The notes under the pieces are model-generated. The model was not told where the DNA came from and did no database searches. It worked only from the letters and a program-made list of their open reading frames with translations. Position numbers and translations under genes: made by a program. From the NCBI RefSeq assembly GCF_052324685.1, contig NC_135225.1, positions 11,660,003 through 11,724,002 of the forward strand: a DNA stretch of 64,000 bases. Reading direction: 5' to 3'. Source of the DNA: Brachyhypopomus gauderio (taxonomy: Eukaryota > Chordata > Actinopteri > Gymnotiformes > Hypopomidae). Below, in pieces: positions 1 through 19,571 of this stretch (its first letter is position 1; each line of letters starts with the position of its first letter).

Positions 1-989
1 CTTGTCCCGGGCCCCAGCAAGACTGTCAACGGGCCTGGCAGTGATTGTGGTGTGGTCCATTTCAAGTAGTTTTATTCTGCACAGTACCTTTAGCACATGC
101 ATCAAGCATTCATTCCTTACTTTTATATAAAATAATTAAATAATGGTATCAGCAGGGCTGCTATCAGTAGAGTTTGTAAATACATGAGATTTCTATATGG
201 AAGGTCGGTGGTCATACTTCCATGGAGACCATCACTCAGGAGGATTCATGTGCTTTATTTTAAATGCATTTAAAAAACATGCCACCTCACTGAAAAGTGT
301 TAAGTGAGAGAGTTCTCTCAGTTGTTTCTCTTTAGAGTTGTGCCAGGAGACATTTCTCGAAGTTGCCTCTTTTGATTTATCTCCAGAAATGGTCCAAGCT
401 TCTATAGCCGTGTGAGACTGGCATCAGAGGGTTTTACTATTAATGCGACTTCTCACAGACGTCTGTATGTAGTCTGAAGATACATGGAACAGTGAGGTTT
501 CCAAGCAGACACTCTGAGCTCCTCTTGTCCTGAGCTGCCTGTTATTCTGAATTCATGAAAGGAGCTTCGCACATCAGTATCTGGCTTTCTCATTTTACCC
601 TTGTAGCACTCAGTCTGTATGATTAGCACTGATGTGCTGATACGGTGTGGGAGGAATTTTTTCCCCTTTCTTTCTCTGGAAATTCTTTAAAGTCATTTGA
701 AATTATTTAAATATGTGGTTTAATCTTGATCAGCAGGCAATAATTTTTCTTTAAAGCGGGGGGGGGATAATTGTCTAGCTGGTATGGCAGTCACAGGGAA
801 GGCTCCATGCTAGGAACCAGAGAGGCTCCCCCCATTACATGCACCATTAGTACAATACACAGTGAACATGGTGAACTGGGCTGACAGTTTTGGGCTGCTA
901 AATTGGCACATCACATTGTGCTGCCATGAATTGAGTGTTGTTTGAGTGCTGGTCTTGGTGTTAATGATATGTCCCCCCTTGTCTTTCAG

Positions 990-7520
<6,531 letters not shown>

Positions 7521-9104
7521 TCCGGCCCGGCCCCAGAGACTCCAAAGACTCCAAAGACCCCAGAGATCCCAGGGGCCACAACACACCCAAGGCCGCTCCA
7601 CCACACGAGCCCCACGTGCTCTATTCTTCACATGTGCTTTTGTAGTTTTGTATTGATCACCGATGCTCAGGGTTCTTTAGGCCATGGAAGACTGCACTTG
7701 ACACCACAAGAAAGTGTCTCACGATCTCCTTCCTGAGGCCTGCGGTGTGGTAAAATCATGAAAAATACATGTAAATGATCTACATCTGCCAATATTATGA
7801 TGGGTGGGGTTTTACTTATTTTAATGCCATCATAGGTGCTGGTTGAAAGAACACATTCACTGTTTAATAGTTTACTACTATTGCTAATGCTGTTTGTACC
7901 AGTAAATATTTATTTAGTAAATTTCAGTACAGATGCAGTTGTGCCATTTATTTAAAAAATATATATTTTACGGGTTGCATTTCCAAGAAATCTGTTGCAC
8001 TGATGCACTGACATCCCATCGGTATTGTGCCAGAAGTAATGGCTTTGGGTCCTTTATCCATAACCCATTTAGTCTGATAAAGCTGCCCCGGCTTCTGAAG
8101 GACTAGAGGACCCAGCAGCCCAATCCACTGCGCTGTACATGCTACATCTCTGTGTTCAGCTTTGTTGTGTTTAGGTGCCATGCATTGTTCAGTGTGGAAG
8201 AGGAATTAATTCAAATCTAAGTGAGGTTTATTTCCAAAATGTAATATCACAGTATAGCGACAACCGTTACATTGGAATTATACTGAACAATGCAATATTT
8301 TCACACTCATTTTTCAGAATCTGCATTCATGATGCTGTAGACATCATGCCAGCAAATCTTTGAACATGCATGACGTCTGCCGTTAGGATGGAGTACCAGA
8401 CACTGTAGTGCGTGCATTTAGATTAATTTCACTGAAGAGCTACACTGGGTAGGAATTTTGAAGATTTATTATAAAAGATGTTTTTATGAAAAAAACTAGT
8501 GGATGTGGCATGTTTAGTGACTTGTTTGCAACAGTTTGACTCGCACTCACATTAAACCCCCCACTCAGGAAGAAGGTTGTTTTTCACACTTTAGGTGCCT
8601 GCACTATTAAATCCTATTACATCTACTCATGTACTGTACACAGTAATGCTTCAGTGCTTCACATCAGGCAAAATGTAGGGTCAATATGAAAATATGCCAA
8701 AATGAATGGCCATGTATTCCCCTGAGATAGTGCCTGTATTTCACTGCTTACCTTACCATCAACCATAGTGTTTCACATCTGTGGCAGGGACTTTTATAAA
8801 GGATGCACAAGTGAACTTTTTTGATTTGTTGAATACTTGTAAATGTAATTCAGTAAGGTTTATCAAGTGTAATACTTTCTAATGGAAATATGTAAAGCGG
8901 TATGCTGAGTTTTAAGTTTTTTTTAAGCGTTTAATTATCCTACTGTGTGTGTGTAGAGTTGTAATGAATTGTGGACTCCCTCTCTCTTTTGGGTGATTAT
9001 AATTTTTTTGGACCTTTTAATCTGTGGTGTATGTATAGCTGAGAGGACTACATGGTGCATAATGTCCTCAGTATGAAAAGCCCTGTACAGAATGAGTGAA
9101 TAAA
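7521..9104 (+). other. tspan15: tspan15 3' UTR and candidate poly(A) signal
   Basis: After the tspan15 stop there is no further coding potential. An AT-rich stretch runs to an AATAAA at 9099-9104, just before a Tc1-like element at 9157. I infer a 3' UTR of about 1.6 kb; an earlier cleavage site cannot be excluded. Confidence 0.4.
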
Positions 9105-9156
9105 AGCTTATTCTGCAGCTCTGTTTGCTGTCTGGGTGCTGTTCTGCATGGAGCCA

Positions 9157-10350
9157 CACTATATTGCCAAAAGTATTCACTCACCCATCCAGATGATCAG
9201 AAACAGGTATGGCCACAGGTGTATAAAATGAAGCACCTAGACATGCAGTTTGTTTTTACAAACATTTTTGAAAGAATGGGTCACTCTCAGGAGATCAGTG
9301 AATTCCACCGTGGACGTGTGATAGGATGCCAACAACCTGTGCAACAAATCCAGTCATGAAATTTCCTCTTTCCTAAATATTCCACAGTCAACTGTCAGCT
9401 GTATTATAAGAAAATCGAAGTGTTTGGAAATGACAGCAACTCCGCCACAAAGTGGTAGGCTACACAAAATGACAGAGGAGGGTCAGGGGATGCTGGTGCG
9501 CATAGTGTGAAGAGGTCGCCAACTATCAGCAGAGTTGATCACTACAGACATCCAAACTTCATGTGGCCTTCAGATTAGCTCAAGGACAGTGCGCAGAAAG
9601 CTTCATGGAATGGGTCTCCATGGTCGAGCAGCTGCATCCAAGCCATACATCACAAAGTGCAATGCAAAGTATCAGATGCTGTGGGGTAAAGCACACTGCC
9701 ACTGGACTCTAGAGCAGTGGAGGCGCGTTCTCTGGAGTGATGAATCACACTTCTCCATCTGGCAAGCTGACGAGTCTGGGTTTGACGGTTGCCAGGAGAA
9801 TGGTACTTGTCTGACTTTATTGTGCCAAGTGTAAAGTTTGGTGGAGGGAGGATTATGGTGTGGGGTTGATTCCAGGAACTGGCCCCTTAGTTCCAGTGAA
9901 AGGAACTCTGAATGCTTCAGCATACCAAGACATTTTGGACAATTCCATGCTCCCAATTTTGTGGGAACGATTTGGCGCTGGCCCCTTCCTCTTCCAACAT
10001 GACCAGTGCACAAAGTGCACAACACCAGTGCACAAAGCAAGGTCCATAAAGACATGGATGGCAGAGTCTGGTGTGGATGAACTTGACTGGCCTGACCTCA
10101 ACCCAATAGAACACCTTTAGGATTAATTAGAGCGGAGACTGAGAGCCAGGCCTTCTCGTCTAACCTCACAAATGCACTTCTGGATGAATGGTCAAAATAA
10201 ACACACTTCTAAACCTTGTGAACAGCCTTCCCAGAAGAGTTGAAGCTGTTCTAGCTGCAAAGGGTGGACCAATGTCATGTTGAACCCTATGGATTAGAAA
10301 TGGGATGTTACTTAAGCTCATAGGAAGGTGAGTGAATACACAGTATAGTG
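9157..10350 (+). mobile_element. Tc1/mariner-like DNA transposon, inactive
   Basis: The left end CACTATATTGCCAAAAGTAT and right end AATACACAGTATAGTG are imperfect inverted repeats sharing TATTCACTCACC. They enclose about 1.2 kb, the usual length of fish Tc1 elements. A flanking TA duplication is not evident, so it has probably decayed. The interior carries a broken transposase gene. Confidence 0.85.
9255..10120 (+). pseudogene. Tc1-like transposase remnant
   Basis: Fragments in different frames give parts of the Tc1 transposase. 9535-9834 contains TVRRKLHGMGLHGR from the DNA-binding part and the catalytic-type block RVLWSDESHFS (first Asp). 9860-10120 contains FLFQHDQ (second Asp region, degraded) and DLNPIEHL (third acidic residue region), followed at once by a stop. 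Frame breaks and stops separate the blocks, so no functional enzyme can be made. Confidence 0.8.
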
Positions 10351-12210
10351 TTTGTTTTACAGCTATACTGACTCCAGATGCAAGCAGTGGAAAAGCAGTC
10401 ATTTTCTACACATTTTCTCAAGGTCAAGTTGAAAAAAAATGTATTCTAAGAATTTGCACAGCCTATGCTCTAAGACCATACAACTTAATACAGCCCACAC
10501 TTAGCAATTGTACAATGTACTGAAGGAGCAATCATTCAACTGTCTATTGCAGTGTGTGATGTTCCATCGAGATATGCCTGATGGACCATCTGTCCCTGTT
10601 TCCAGTGGAGGATGTTTTAATAGAATAACACGTCCTCAAAGTTTGTGTATATATTGTGTATATATATATATTCTGCAGGGATCTGAGACACTGCTGTGGT
10701 CACTGGTAGGAATGGTTTGTCATTTTGTTCTTCCTGTGACATGACCCCCAGGGACAGCAGGTTTGAGGAGCGGTGACACAGGCACTGAGCAGTTCTAGTC
10801 CTGGATGAAGGCTGCACACGCTGGTGCATGCACTGACTTTACCTTTAATTGATTTGCACTTCAGTTCACATTGTTATTATCCCACAAGGAGAACTTTGTG
10901 GTACTGCATAGTACATTAAGCAGTAATAACAAAAACTCTAAACATTTTTCCATTGAAATTATGAAAGCATTACAAATAAGAACAGAAAAAACAATAAGAG
11001 CACAATTATCCCTAAATGATGTAAATGCTATAAAATGAAAACAAGTAGATTAGGAAGTTTACCATTTAGTGCAAAGTAAACATGTTTATTGATTGAGCGA
11101 TAAGAAAGCATGAGAGTGTATTGTATTTAAATGACATTTTTATGGACCAGCAAGAGAAGCACTTGGGAGCACTATTATTTTAATAAGGCTAATAATACCT
11201 GCTAGTTTGCTCTGTGGCTTATGTGACTTTCAGACACCACTGCTGGGGCTCTTTCAGCAATATGCGGTTTTTGTGCACGGCTCACAATTGTCTTCATACG
11301 GTGATCAATATTCTTACAGAACAATTTCACCCATAAAAAGAAAAATACTTTTCCGTGTCCTGTGAAATGTCTTCAGCGGCCAGATTTAATGGAATGGTTT
11401 GTGTCTAAATCATCTCTTTTTACCTTCATTTCAAACAGCAGTGCACCGTTCTCCAACACATAAATACAGAATCGTCTGTGCACATGACGAACGTGGAAAG
11501 CTGAGGGTGTGTGTCTGCAGGGGCCATGCTTATGGGAGGATTTCTCGCTGTAATAATAATCGCAATACATTGTACGTGACAGGAGTATGTGGGGTGGGAT
11601 AAAGAGGCGTGAACAGCAATATGAAGGTGTCTATTCTTTATTGTTATAATGGAGCAATGGCAAATCCTAGTAAATATAACACAAACCATGCCTATGGTCA
11701 GCACATGGAAGTGAATCAGAACCATCTACTGTGAGAGATGTTTGAAGGAGACAACAAAGACCCTGCCCAAAATCATAGGTGGGTACCAGGTTAATGCACG
11801 AAGAACTCTCCAGAGCCAATCAGAGGCTATTTCAAGCTAATTAAGGGGTGATGATTATTCTAGATACCATTTTTCCATGATTTTATTAATTTAAATGCAG
11901 TGTTAACCAGATAAGTGACACAGGATTTGCTGATTAAGTAAGCAGCAAATCATCTCCAGCCTACAAGAGTCTATCGGCCAAACAACACAGCTCTAATCTT
12001 TTAGAAGCTCAGCAAGAGATAATCACACTACCAGGCTGTAATGAAGTGTTTTATTACACCCTTGTGTGCCTTCAAACCTGCTAAATTAAAATTCTGATTA
12101 TTATAAATAACATGAACAACATTGTGCTGTACTGTGGATTTGTCCATACAGTGGAGATATGTACATCTATGAAAGGATGATATTTTGAGAGAACAAAATG
12201 TAGTTCTTGT
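10351..12210. other. Intergenic DNA, no gene seen
   Basis: AT-rich sequence between tspan15 and rufy2. I see no splice-consistent exon, known domain or repeat of note, apart from a short (TA)n stretch near 10650-10670. Confidence 0.5.
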
Positions 12211-12211
12211 G

Positions 12212-12402
12212 GGGGCAGTCTTGGCCTGGTGGTAGGGAACTGGTCTTGTGACCGGAGGGTCGCGGGTTCGATTCCCAGACCTGAGGCCATGACTGAGGTG
12301 CCCCTGAGCAAGGCCCTTAACCCTCAATTGCTCACTTGTATAAAAAATTAGATAAAAATGTAAGTCGCTCTGGATAAGGGCGTCAGCCAAATGCCATAAA
12401 TG
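12212..12402 (+). repeat. tRNA-derived SINE, copy B, with a different 3' tail
   Basis: The head is nearly identical to copy A (GGCAGTCTTGGCCTGGTGGT, B box GGTTCGATTCCC, then CCTGAGGCCATGACTGAGG). There is no GT tract. It ends in GTAAGTCGCTCTGGATAAGG and GCGTCAGCCAAATGCC, the LINE-like tail common to many fish SINEs. It is therefore a second subfamily sharing only the head. Confidence 0.75.
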
Positions 12403-12451
12403 TTCTTGTTCGACCATTGACTTATGTGATGTGCTTTGGTGGCATAGTCTG

Positions 12452-12735
12452 GTGGTCACGGTCTGGTGGTTAGGGAACCGGTCTTGTGACCGGAGAGTCG
12501 TGGCTTCGATTCCCAGGCCTGAGGCCATGACTGAGGTGCCCTTGAGCAAGGCACCTAAACCCAACTGCTCCCTGGGCTAGGGCTGCCCACTGCCCTGGGC
12601 ACATGTGCACCACAGCCCTTTAGTGTGTGTGTGTGTGTGTGTGTGTGTATTACCTGCACAGTTGGGTAAAAAAAAGGACTAATTTTGATTGAGGTGAAAA
12701 TCACAATTGACAAATATGGCACATTTACATTTGAT
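12452..12735 (+). repeat. tRNA-derived SINE, copy C, with internal (GT)n
   Basis: Same layout as copy A: GGTCTGGTGGTTAGGGAACC head, TTCGATTCCCAGGCCTGAGG, GT tract at about 12624-12647, then a GCACAGTTGGGTAAA-type tail and CACATTTACATTT. It lies just downstream of copy B in the same orientation. Confidence 0.75.
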
Positions 12736-12739
12736 GCTT

Positions 12740-15550
12740 GGTGTTTGGCACCATAAACAATAGTCAGTGATAAATCCTGACCCAACACTCACATTCCTTT
12801 ATAGCTGTTCCTCTGCTGCCTATTAACCCAACCTTCTTTTCGCACTTCACCCCCGTTGTCAAACAGCACATAACAAATCTGCATCTCCAGGTGTCAGGAA
12901 ACGGGAATCAACCCCCTCTGACTTTAATGGTGCTCCCTGTGCGGTTGCTCATCAACCGGGCTTCTCCCAGTCAGTCCCGAGGAGCCCAGGAAAATGACAC
13001 ACCTGCGGCACCCTGGGGGCTTGCGGGCCTCAAGGGCCCTTGACAGTGTTGTGCCTGAAAGGGCTCAGCCCTGCAGGAAACAGCCTAAGCCCAGCGGGCA
13101 TCGGCGCCGCTCCAGCCGTTTCGCGGTTTTCAGGAAACCAGAGAAACGGGCTCTCCTCCTCATGTGCAGCTCCACGCGGTCAAGCAGCAGGCAAGCGTCG
13201 CATATTTGCTTTCTGTCTGACGCACAAATGCCAGGGTGTTTGAGCATTTAGATTAAAACATAGGACAAACCTTATCAAATGAAATCATGTGATCACGTGT
13301 GCTACTGACTTTGAAAAGAAATGGGTCCTCTAGTTCTTTGTGATAAGGTTTGTACTACTTAGGTGATAACTACGTTTTAGAATTAAAGAATGAACATTGC
13401 ACCGTAGACAGGTTGCATTATACCAAACCAACAGGAGCACAGAATAATCATACCCCTCCTTGCAATCTGATGTTTTTCTGCTCAGTGCATTCCTAACTAA
13501 ACACAAGGATTTGTTATTGAAAGAAAATAACCAGTAATCAGTTTGTTTCTTGAGTTCTATGACAAATGTTTTGGACATGCATTCATTTTGGACAAGCATG
13601 AAACATGGGTCCTCATAAAGTGAAGACATAGGTACTGAGGTATTGTGTGTAAGACAATCAGTTCTAAAAAGACTCTCCTGTCACGTATTTGGCAATTGGT
13701 GCACTAAAGGACAGAAAAATCAGAAAAATTGACAGTTTTAGGAAAGCGTGTGTAGGTCTGGATTAGTTCATTACTTGAGTTATTGTGTGTTGGGTTCTAT
13801 CCAGCAGGTATGAATGGCAGGAACATGTAACACTTGGGTTTATCCAAGTCACACTGCAATGCTTCCACTATATCTACCATATTTTTAGGATTTACTGTTT
13901 TGTTTGTTCAAATGCTGTGAAATTGAAAACAAATTAATACAAATGCAAATTCCTACTTTACTCTCATCTTTAACATGGAGGTTTGTCATAGGACAAAATA
14001 CATAGTGCTATCTGAGCAGTGCTGGTGCTTTTACATATGGCCCGAAGACAACTGGTTGTCAGGACCAACCAGGGAGACAGGATCAATTACAGACTAATGT
14101 TTTTAATCAAATAGCCCAATGAGGCAAATTTGTAGTTGAGAACAGGCAGGCAGTCAGGCGATTGGCAAACAATATCCGAAGGGCAATCCAAAGGCGGTAG
14201 TGGATCATATAAGACACAGATCAATACGCAGAAAGGACAACCACAATGGGCATGAAGGCTCGGACTCGCAGTGGCGTAGCATGCTTCACAATGGGTGATG
14301 GGGATTATGGGATTTGGGGAAATGGAGAACAGGTGCAGGGGCGTGGCTGGTGATGACAAAGATTTGTGTGCAGAGTGAGTGTGACAAGGATTTGGGGATT
14401 TGACCACTTAAGGAAGAGGACACATAGAAAATCCATATTTTAAATTCACAAACAATGTCTAAGTGCCAGTTTCAGAGATATTTTAAAGTTTCAAAGAATG
14501 ATGGCACTGCAGTCTGGCTATTTGTAGTATTTTGGGATGTTATGGGATGGAAGCCAAATATGTTTAGCATAGATAAGCTGAGTAGATTCAGTGGAAAATA
14601 CTTGGAGCTAAAAAGTAGACCGAGATTTTGCCAATGTATGTCACAGAAGCTCGGTGGAATCAAACTTGTCCAAGGGCCATTTTGCAGCAGATGTCCAATG
14701 ATTCTTGTTCCTCTTGCACCATTTGAGCAACATTATTTCACTGATAGAATGGAAAAAGTTGTGAAATGCTAAAAAAAACATATATACTTGGATTCAGGAA
14801 TTCAGTATTTCACTACTACTTAATCACAAATTATATGTCTGTCTGTCAGATGCAGTTCACTTCTGTAGTTGCAATAGTTTCTTTAACCTAAGACTCATAT
14901 ATATAAAGTGATTATTACAGCAAACACTTGCTAGTAGCAATTACTTACAAAACTGTTCAGTTTATTTTAATTTATTTGATGTAACTTAATTAGGGAGTGT
15001 AAAAAGTGATTGGAATCCATCCCTGATGCCATAACATAGATAATAAAGAAGAAGATAGTTGGATGCTCAGCCTTGTTGAATCAGTTGTAGATCCTCTCTC
15101 GTTCTTGCAGCCTGAGGTGTACACTCCCCCAGTGGTGGACACATGACCAACCAGTTCCCTATCGTGAGACAGCATGCTAGTGGATATCAGCACAGCAATA
15201 AGCACAATCACAACAACCAGTATAACTGAAACCAACGCACTGGTATGTGCAGTGTCCCACCTGAGACCCTAGACAACAATATACAAGTCCCAGGCAACCC
15301 CAAAGTCCTCATTGGGAACAAAGGCTGGAAACCAAGACAATACGGAAGGAAGCCAGTAAACTGACAAACCTCCAGAAGGGTACGCTCATCAAAGATGGAG
15401 TCTGGCCATAGACAAAACACAATAGGAGGCTCATAAGTGAACCCTTGGGAGTGTGCTACAAAAGGCTTCAGAGTATTCACAAGGAGCTTCACGGTGGCAG
15501 TCACTGACCCCTTCCCATCCACACTCACCAAGCCATGGATATGTTAAAGT
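12740..15550. other. Intergenic DNA with possible old dispersed repeats
   Basis: A GC-richer patch at 12950-13250 is open in several frames but has no recognisable domain and no matching splice partners. About 14060-14400 (GACAGGATCAATTACAGAC through GGTGCAGGGGCGTGGCTGG) looks like a dispersed fish repeat, but its ends are not visible to me. The rest shows nothing I can assign. Confidence 0.3.
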
Positions 15551-15559
15551 GTTGAAATG

Positions 15560-15755
15560 AACACTACTTCTGAACACTGCACCTCTGATCACTGCATCTC
15601 TGAACACTGCACCTCTGAACACTGCATCTCTGAACACTACTTCTGAACACTGCACCTCTGAACACTACTTCTGAACACTGCACCTCTGAACACTGTTTCT
15701 GAACACTACATCTGAACACTGCACCTCTGAACACTACTTCTGAACACTGCACCTT
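15560..15755. repeat. Tandem repeat, about 13-16 bp unit
   Basis: Repeated GAACACTGCACCTCT and GAACACTACTTCT variants run for nearly 200 bp. The array is open on the minus strand only because of its period; nothing suggests a protein. Confidence 0.85.
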
Positions 15756-15994
15756 AGCTCTTCTTAGTGACTGTGTGCACAGCAACACAATTTAGCTCCA
15801 AGACCATTGGTAATGCCAAGTAATGCAATTTGTTAAGGACAAAAATCACTTATTATATTCATACTATTTTTTTATGAATTCTTTTTTAATATGATTTTTT
15901 ATATGATTCATCCTAAATCTCATTGGGAGGGAGTTGTTTGAGGAAGGATGCAAGAATAGAGGAGGTAATCAGAGGTGGGCCTCTAATTTCAGGC

Positions 15995-16135
15995 ATCAAT
16001 CAATCAATCAATCAAATTTTATTTATATAGCGCTTTTTACAACAGTTGTTGTCACAAAGCAGCTTTACAAGTGCCAAGTCCTAGCCCCCAGTGAGCAAGC
16101 CAAGGGCGACAGTGGCAAGGAAAAGTAATGAGGCA
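15995..16135 (+). repeat. Dispersed repeat (TATATAGCGC family), copy 1
   Basis: (CAAT)n is followed by ATTTTATTTATATAGCGC, CACAAAGCAGCTTTACA and AGCCAAGGGCGACAGTGGC. The same blocks in the same order occur at 39226-39450, so this is an interspersed repeat. Related sequence is common in fish genomes. Family unknown to me. Confidence 0.65.
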
Positions 16136-16412
16136 TGAGGAACCCAGATCCCTTGCTCCAGAGTCTGAATTAAAACAGATTTGAGTTGGTATCGAGTGAC
16201 ACAGAGGATGCAAACCCACAGGCATAGTTTGCTAGCTCTGTTTATCTGCAACATCACCCAGATTGGCTCTGTAAAAGCCAGACGCACAGTGCCAACTTTT
16301 AACACATTGCTTGCCAAAAAACAAGCCATTTATTTAAAAAAAATGTAATGAGTTCTTTTAGATTTGTTTATTGAAAAAGTAAAAGAAACAAACAACCAGA
16401 AGGATCCCAAAA

Positions 16413-16414
16413 CA

Positions 16415-16451
<37 letters not shown>
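16413..16451. repeat. (CA)n microsatellite
   Basis: About 19 CA units in intergenic DNA. Confidence 0.9.
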
Positions 16452-16453
<2 letters not shown>

Positions 16454-16689
16454 GTTCTGTCAATACCACAGCCAAAGCAGGCTTTATCAAGATCCAAATG
16501 TTTTAAATAACATGATTTGCTTTAGCGTTGGTTTTGTATTACCGTATGCTAGTGCTTGTTTATGTCTATTCATCGTTGAATCAGAGCCTCAGGTCAGAGG
16601 TCAAGTGGACAAAAGCTGATGGAGCAAGTGCACCCACCAATGAGTTTGAGAGTGACCACCATCTGTAAGGCCTATGGGCACATCAGATT

Positions 16690-16774
16690 ATGTAAATGTG
16701 CCATATTTGTCAATTATGATTTTTTCACCGCAATCGAAATTTGTCCTCCGCTTTTTACCCATCTGTGCAGTTAG

Positions 16775-16819
<45 letters not shown>

Positions 16820-16980
16820 GATTACTAAGGAGCTGTGGTGCACACGTGCCCAGAGCAGTGGACAGAGCAGTTGGGGTTAGGTGCCTTGCTCAAGGGCAAG
16901 TCATGGCCTCAGGCCTGGGAATCGAACCCACGACCCTCCGGTCACAAGACCAGTTCCCTACCACCAGACCATAACTGTCC
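16690..16980 (-). repeat. tRNA-derived SINE, copy D, inverted, with internal (CA)n
   Basis: Reverse complement of the copy A/C arrangement. It reads AAATGTGCCATATTTGTCAA, the tail, (CA)n at about 16778-16815, then GGGAATCGAACCCACGACC (the B box complement) and the head ending near GACCATAACTGTCC. Confidence 0.75.
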
Positions 16981-16984
16981 ATAG

Positions 16985-17800
16985 CTCACTTATTATGAAA
17001 TATTTAATCAATCATACATTTAATCCTTCATCTGGTCACACACAAGATTTTAGAAAATGAGTTTTGTTTTTAAAAGACAAAAATCAGATACTATACTATA
17101 GATTTGAAATACAGTAATTGGTGATATCCCAGCCTTGTTTCAAATTTTCTCGCTAGTAAACACTGCCATCTTATGGATAAAAATGCTACAGAACTGAATG
17201 AGTTCAGCCTTGGACAGAAACAATACAATCCTGACACATTTTATGAGCATGTGTGAATTTAGTAATATCTTCAAAGATCAAATTAAAGATTTAGTGATGT
17301 CAAATATTTACATTTTTGCTAAACTTTAAATAATTCCTTTATGCTTCACATATATTTACATTTGTGTTTTATATTGTCTGCCTGTCCAGTGCTAAAACAC
17401 TGGATTAACTAATCTTCCTGTGATTGTGTCTATATTATCTGGAACAGTACCTCTCCAGTTGGGTCCAGCCTCTCCACAAAGTGGGTTTCTTTCCAGTCTC
17501 TGCAGACTGCATTAAATATCAGAAGTGGAAGGAAACTGTACCAGTCTGGATTGTCCTTCATGAACATTTTTAAAGCTCTGTTTCTTTCTAATCATGCTTA
17601 TATTGACTCAGTAAGATCCTTGTTTGTGTAAAATTCTAATTGTGAAAATCTGGATAAGAGCGTCTGCCAAATGTAGAAAATGTTAATGTATATTTGTTAA
17701 CATTTTAATGTAATATAAAATAAGCCAGTTGTTTTATACCATAGTGTTTAAAAATAGTTCGTGTATTTACTTTTCATTTTAATGCTTGGTGATTTACTTC
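16985..17800. other. Intergenic DNA upstream of rufy2
   Basis: AT-rich. A SINE tail fragment (ATCTGGATAAGAGCGTCTGC) lies at about 17647-17670. No other feature seen. Confidence 0.4.
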
Positions 17801-17849
17801 TCGTTCTGCTTAGCTAAACAAAAACACCCTATAATGCAATGTCACTCTC

Positions 17850-18143
17850 AACCCCACTTCCTCGATGGTCAAGCTCGCTGATGATTGGCTGAAAAGATTG
17901 CGTCGTTGTCCCACCCCCTCGGACTGCCTGGCCCTGTTCGCGTGTGAGCGAGGCTCCTCCCCACTCGCGCTGGCCCGTCTCTCCCGCACCCAGCGCACTC
18001 TGCGTTCCAGCAGGAGACATCCCCTCCCCAGCATCTGCTGCAGCAAATGAGGCTCCCTCGTCTCATCAGCAGTGCCCCGCACGCCCAGTGCAATAGTCCC
18101 AGTCCCAGACAGCTGGGTCCGGTCAGTGGGCAGCTGTACACGG
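17850..18143 (+). promoter_or_regulatory. rufy2: CpG-richer candidate promoter and 5' exon of rufy2
   Basis: The local base composition rises sharply in CpG. An inverted CCAAT box (GATGATTGGCTG) lies at about 17880-17891. The block ends in a good donor, ACACGG|GTAAGT, after 18143. An ATG at 18047 (MRLPRLISSAPHAQ...) stays open to the donor and leaves one base over, the phase needed by the common rufy2 exon at 20774. It may be a first exon or just 5' UTR; this is inference from composition and splice sites. Confidence 0.35.
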
Positions 18144-18681
18144 GTAAGTGTGAGTGCTATTTTCCTGAAATAAGGTGTGCATCTCTGGTTCTTATAAAGT
18201 CACGTTCTTCTTATAGCTGAGGTCAGTGGCACAGCAGGTAGTGTTTCCAGCTCAGTGTATACATGTTGTGAACCTCTGCGATTGGTTGATGAATAGTGCT
18301 TTGGTTATGAATCCTCTGAGACTGACTCCCTATCCTTAGTTCAAATCTGTGTTAATCTTTATCCACGTATGGGATTGGCATACAGGCAGAGTCAGAACTG
18401 CAGGAAATAACGATCATGAGACAGGCTGATACAAAGGGCAGGGCAGGGCAGCATGAAAACAAGACGGTGTTGACGGCTGTATCATTATCAGTGTGTGGCT
18501 GTTTCCATAAAACTCCTCAGACTGGGCATGTTCAATATATGAACAACCAGTTCCTATTTGACTCCTAAATTGAATAATCCATAATATATTAATAAACCTC
18601 AACTTGATGACGGTCTTGTAAAACTTTGGAAGGCTCCAACAGAACAAGTGTGAAGAGAGCAACCTGTGTTCTTTGTGTTAG

Positions 18682-18844
18682 GTCAGTGCAGTCTGAGTGG
18701 ACTGGGTGAGGTCTCATTCAGCATCATCTGAGCTGTGGAAGCAGGAGACACCCAGGTGTGGACCACTCATGTATTCCCCTCAGAGTCTGCACCGATGGGG
18801 AATCTCCCACAGCGAGAGCATGGAGCGCCTAGCCTACTGTCAAG
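18682..18844 (+). other. rufy2: Candidate alternative 5' exon of rufy2
   Basis: A block with an acceptor-like TTTGTGTTAG before it and donor CAAG|GTAAAG after 18844. The ATG at 18769 (MYSPQSLHRWGISHSESM) gives 25 codons plus one base, matching the phase of exon 20774. The same frame has a TGA at 18694-18696, so translation would start at 18769. No homologue of this peptide is known to me. Confidence 0.35.
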
Positions 18845-19571
18845 GTAAAGTACGAAGAGTACTGTCGGACTGGATTAGTTGGTTAAGTTTTAATCAAATG
18901 TTGAAAGACAAAACATTAAAGTTGATGAGTGCATCCCAGTTTGGATACGCAGGTTGTACGTTAGAATTAAGGCTAGGTGGTCTTATCGGCGTTTATTCTC
19001 CGATATGCAGCAAAGCAATGCATATTTGTTTCATGATGTAAGAATTGGACCATTGAGCAAACACTGGGGACTTAGAAAATACAGGTAAACATGGAAAAAT
19101 ATATATTTTTACTTTGTTTTGCGTTTGTTTGCTGGTCAATTCAGATCTGGGATATTTCAGGCTCATGAATACTTTTTATTAAATGGATAGATGGCATATA
19201 CGAGATTACAACTTCTTGTATTCATCGAATGTATGGCGATTTTTAAGATAGGCAGCAGGGGGCAGTATATCTCCATTTGATTTCCACGGAATTACGTAGC
19301 GCTTTCAGTGGAAGGACGTGAGCCAGCCCTTCTGTGGTAGTGCAGGCGGAGTCGTGCAGGACAGCTTGGGTGTAAACAAATGGACGATGTGGCCCTTTAT
19401 TCGGGTTTACGTTCTGGTGCTGGGAATTATCTGAACGCACGTCGTAGTTGCTGAGGGGCGTTGTCCAGTTTCGGAAATCTGCGACTGTGTTGTCCATGAG
19501 GGTCGTTCAAGATGTCCACGGTGGTTGCGAGGTGAAATATTACACCAATCCATAGGAGATTTACTTTCACC

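Noticed and set aside
12028..12564. Minus-strand ORF of 178 codons
   Set aside because: It runs through SINE copies B and C in reverse and has no known domain.
14455..14772. Plus-strand ORF of 105 codons starting MSKCQFQRYF
   Set aside because: No recognisable family, no splice partners and AT-rich context. It could be an old repeat fragment; left unannotated.
15208..15788. Minus-strand ORFs with repeated CSEVVFRGAVF
   Set aside because: Explained by the 15560-15755 tandem repeat.
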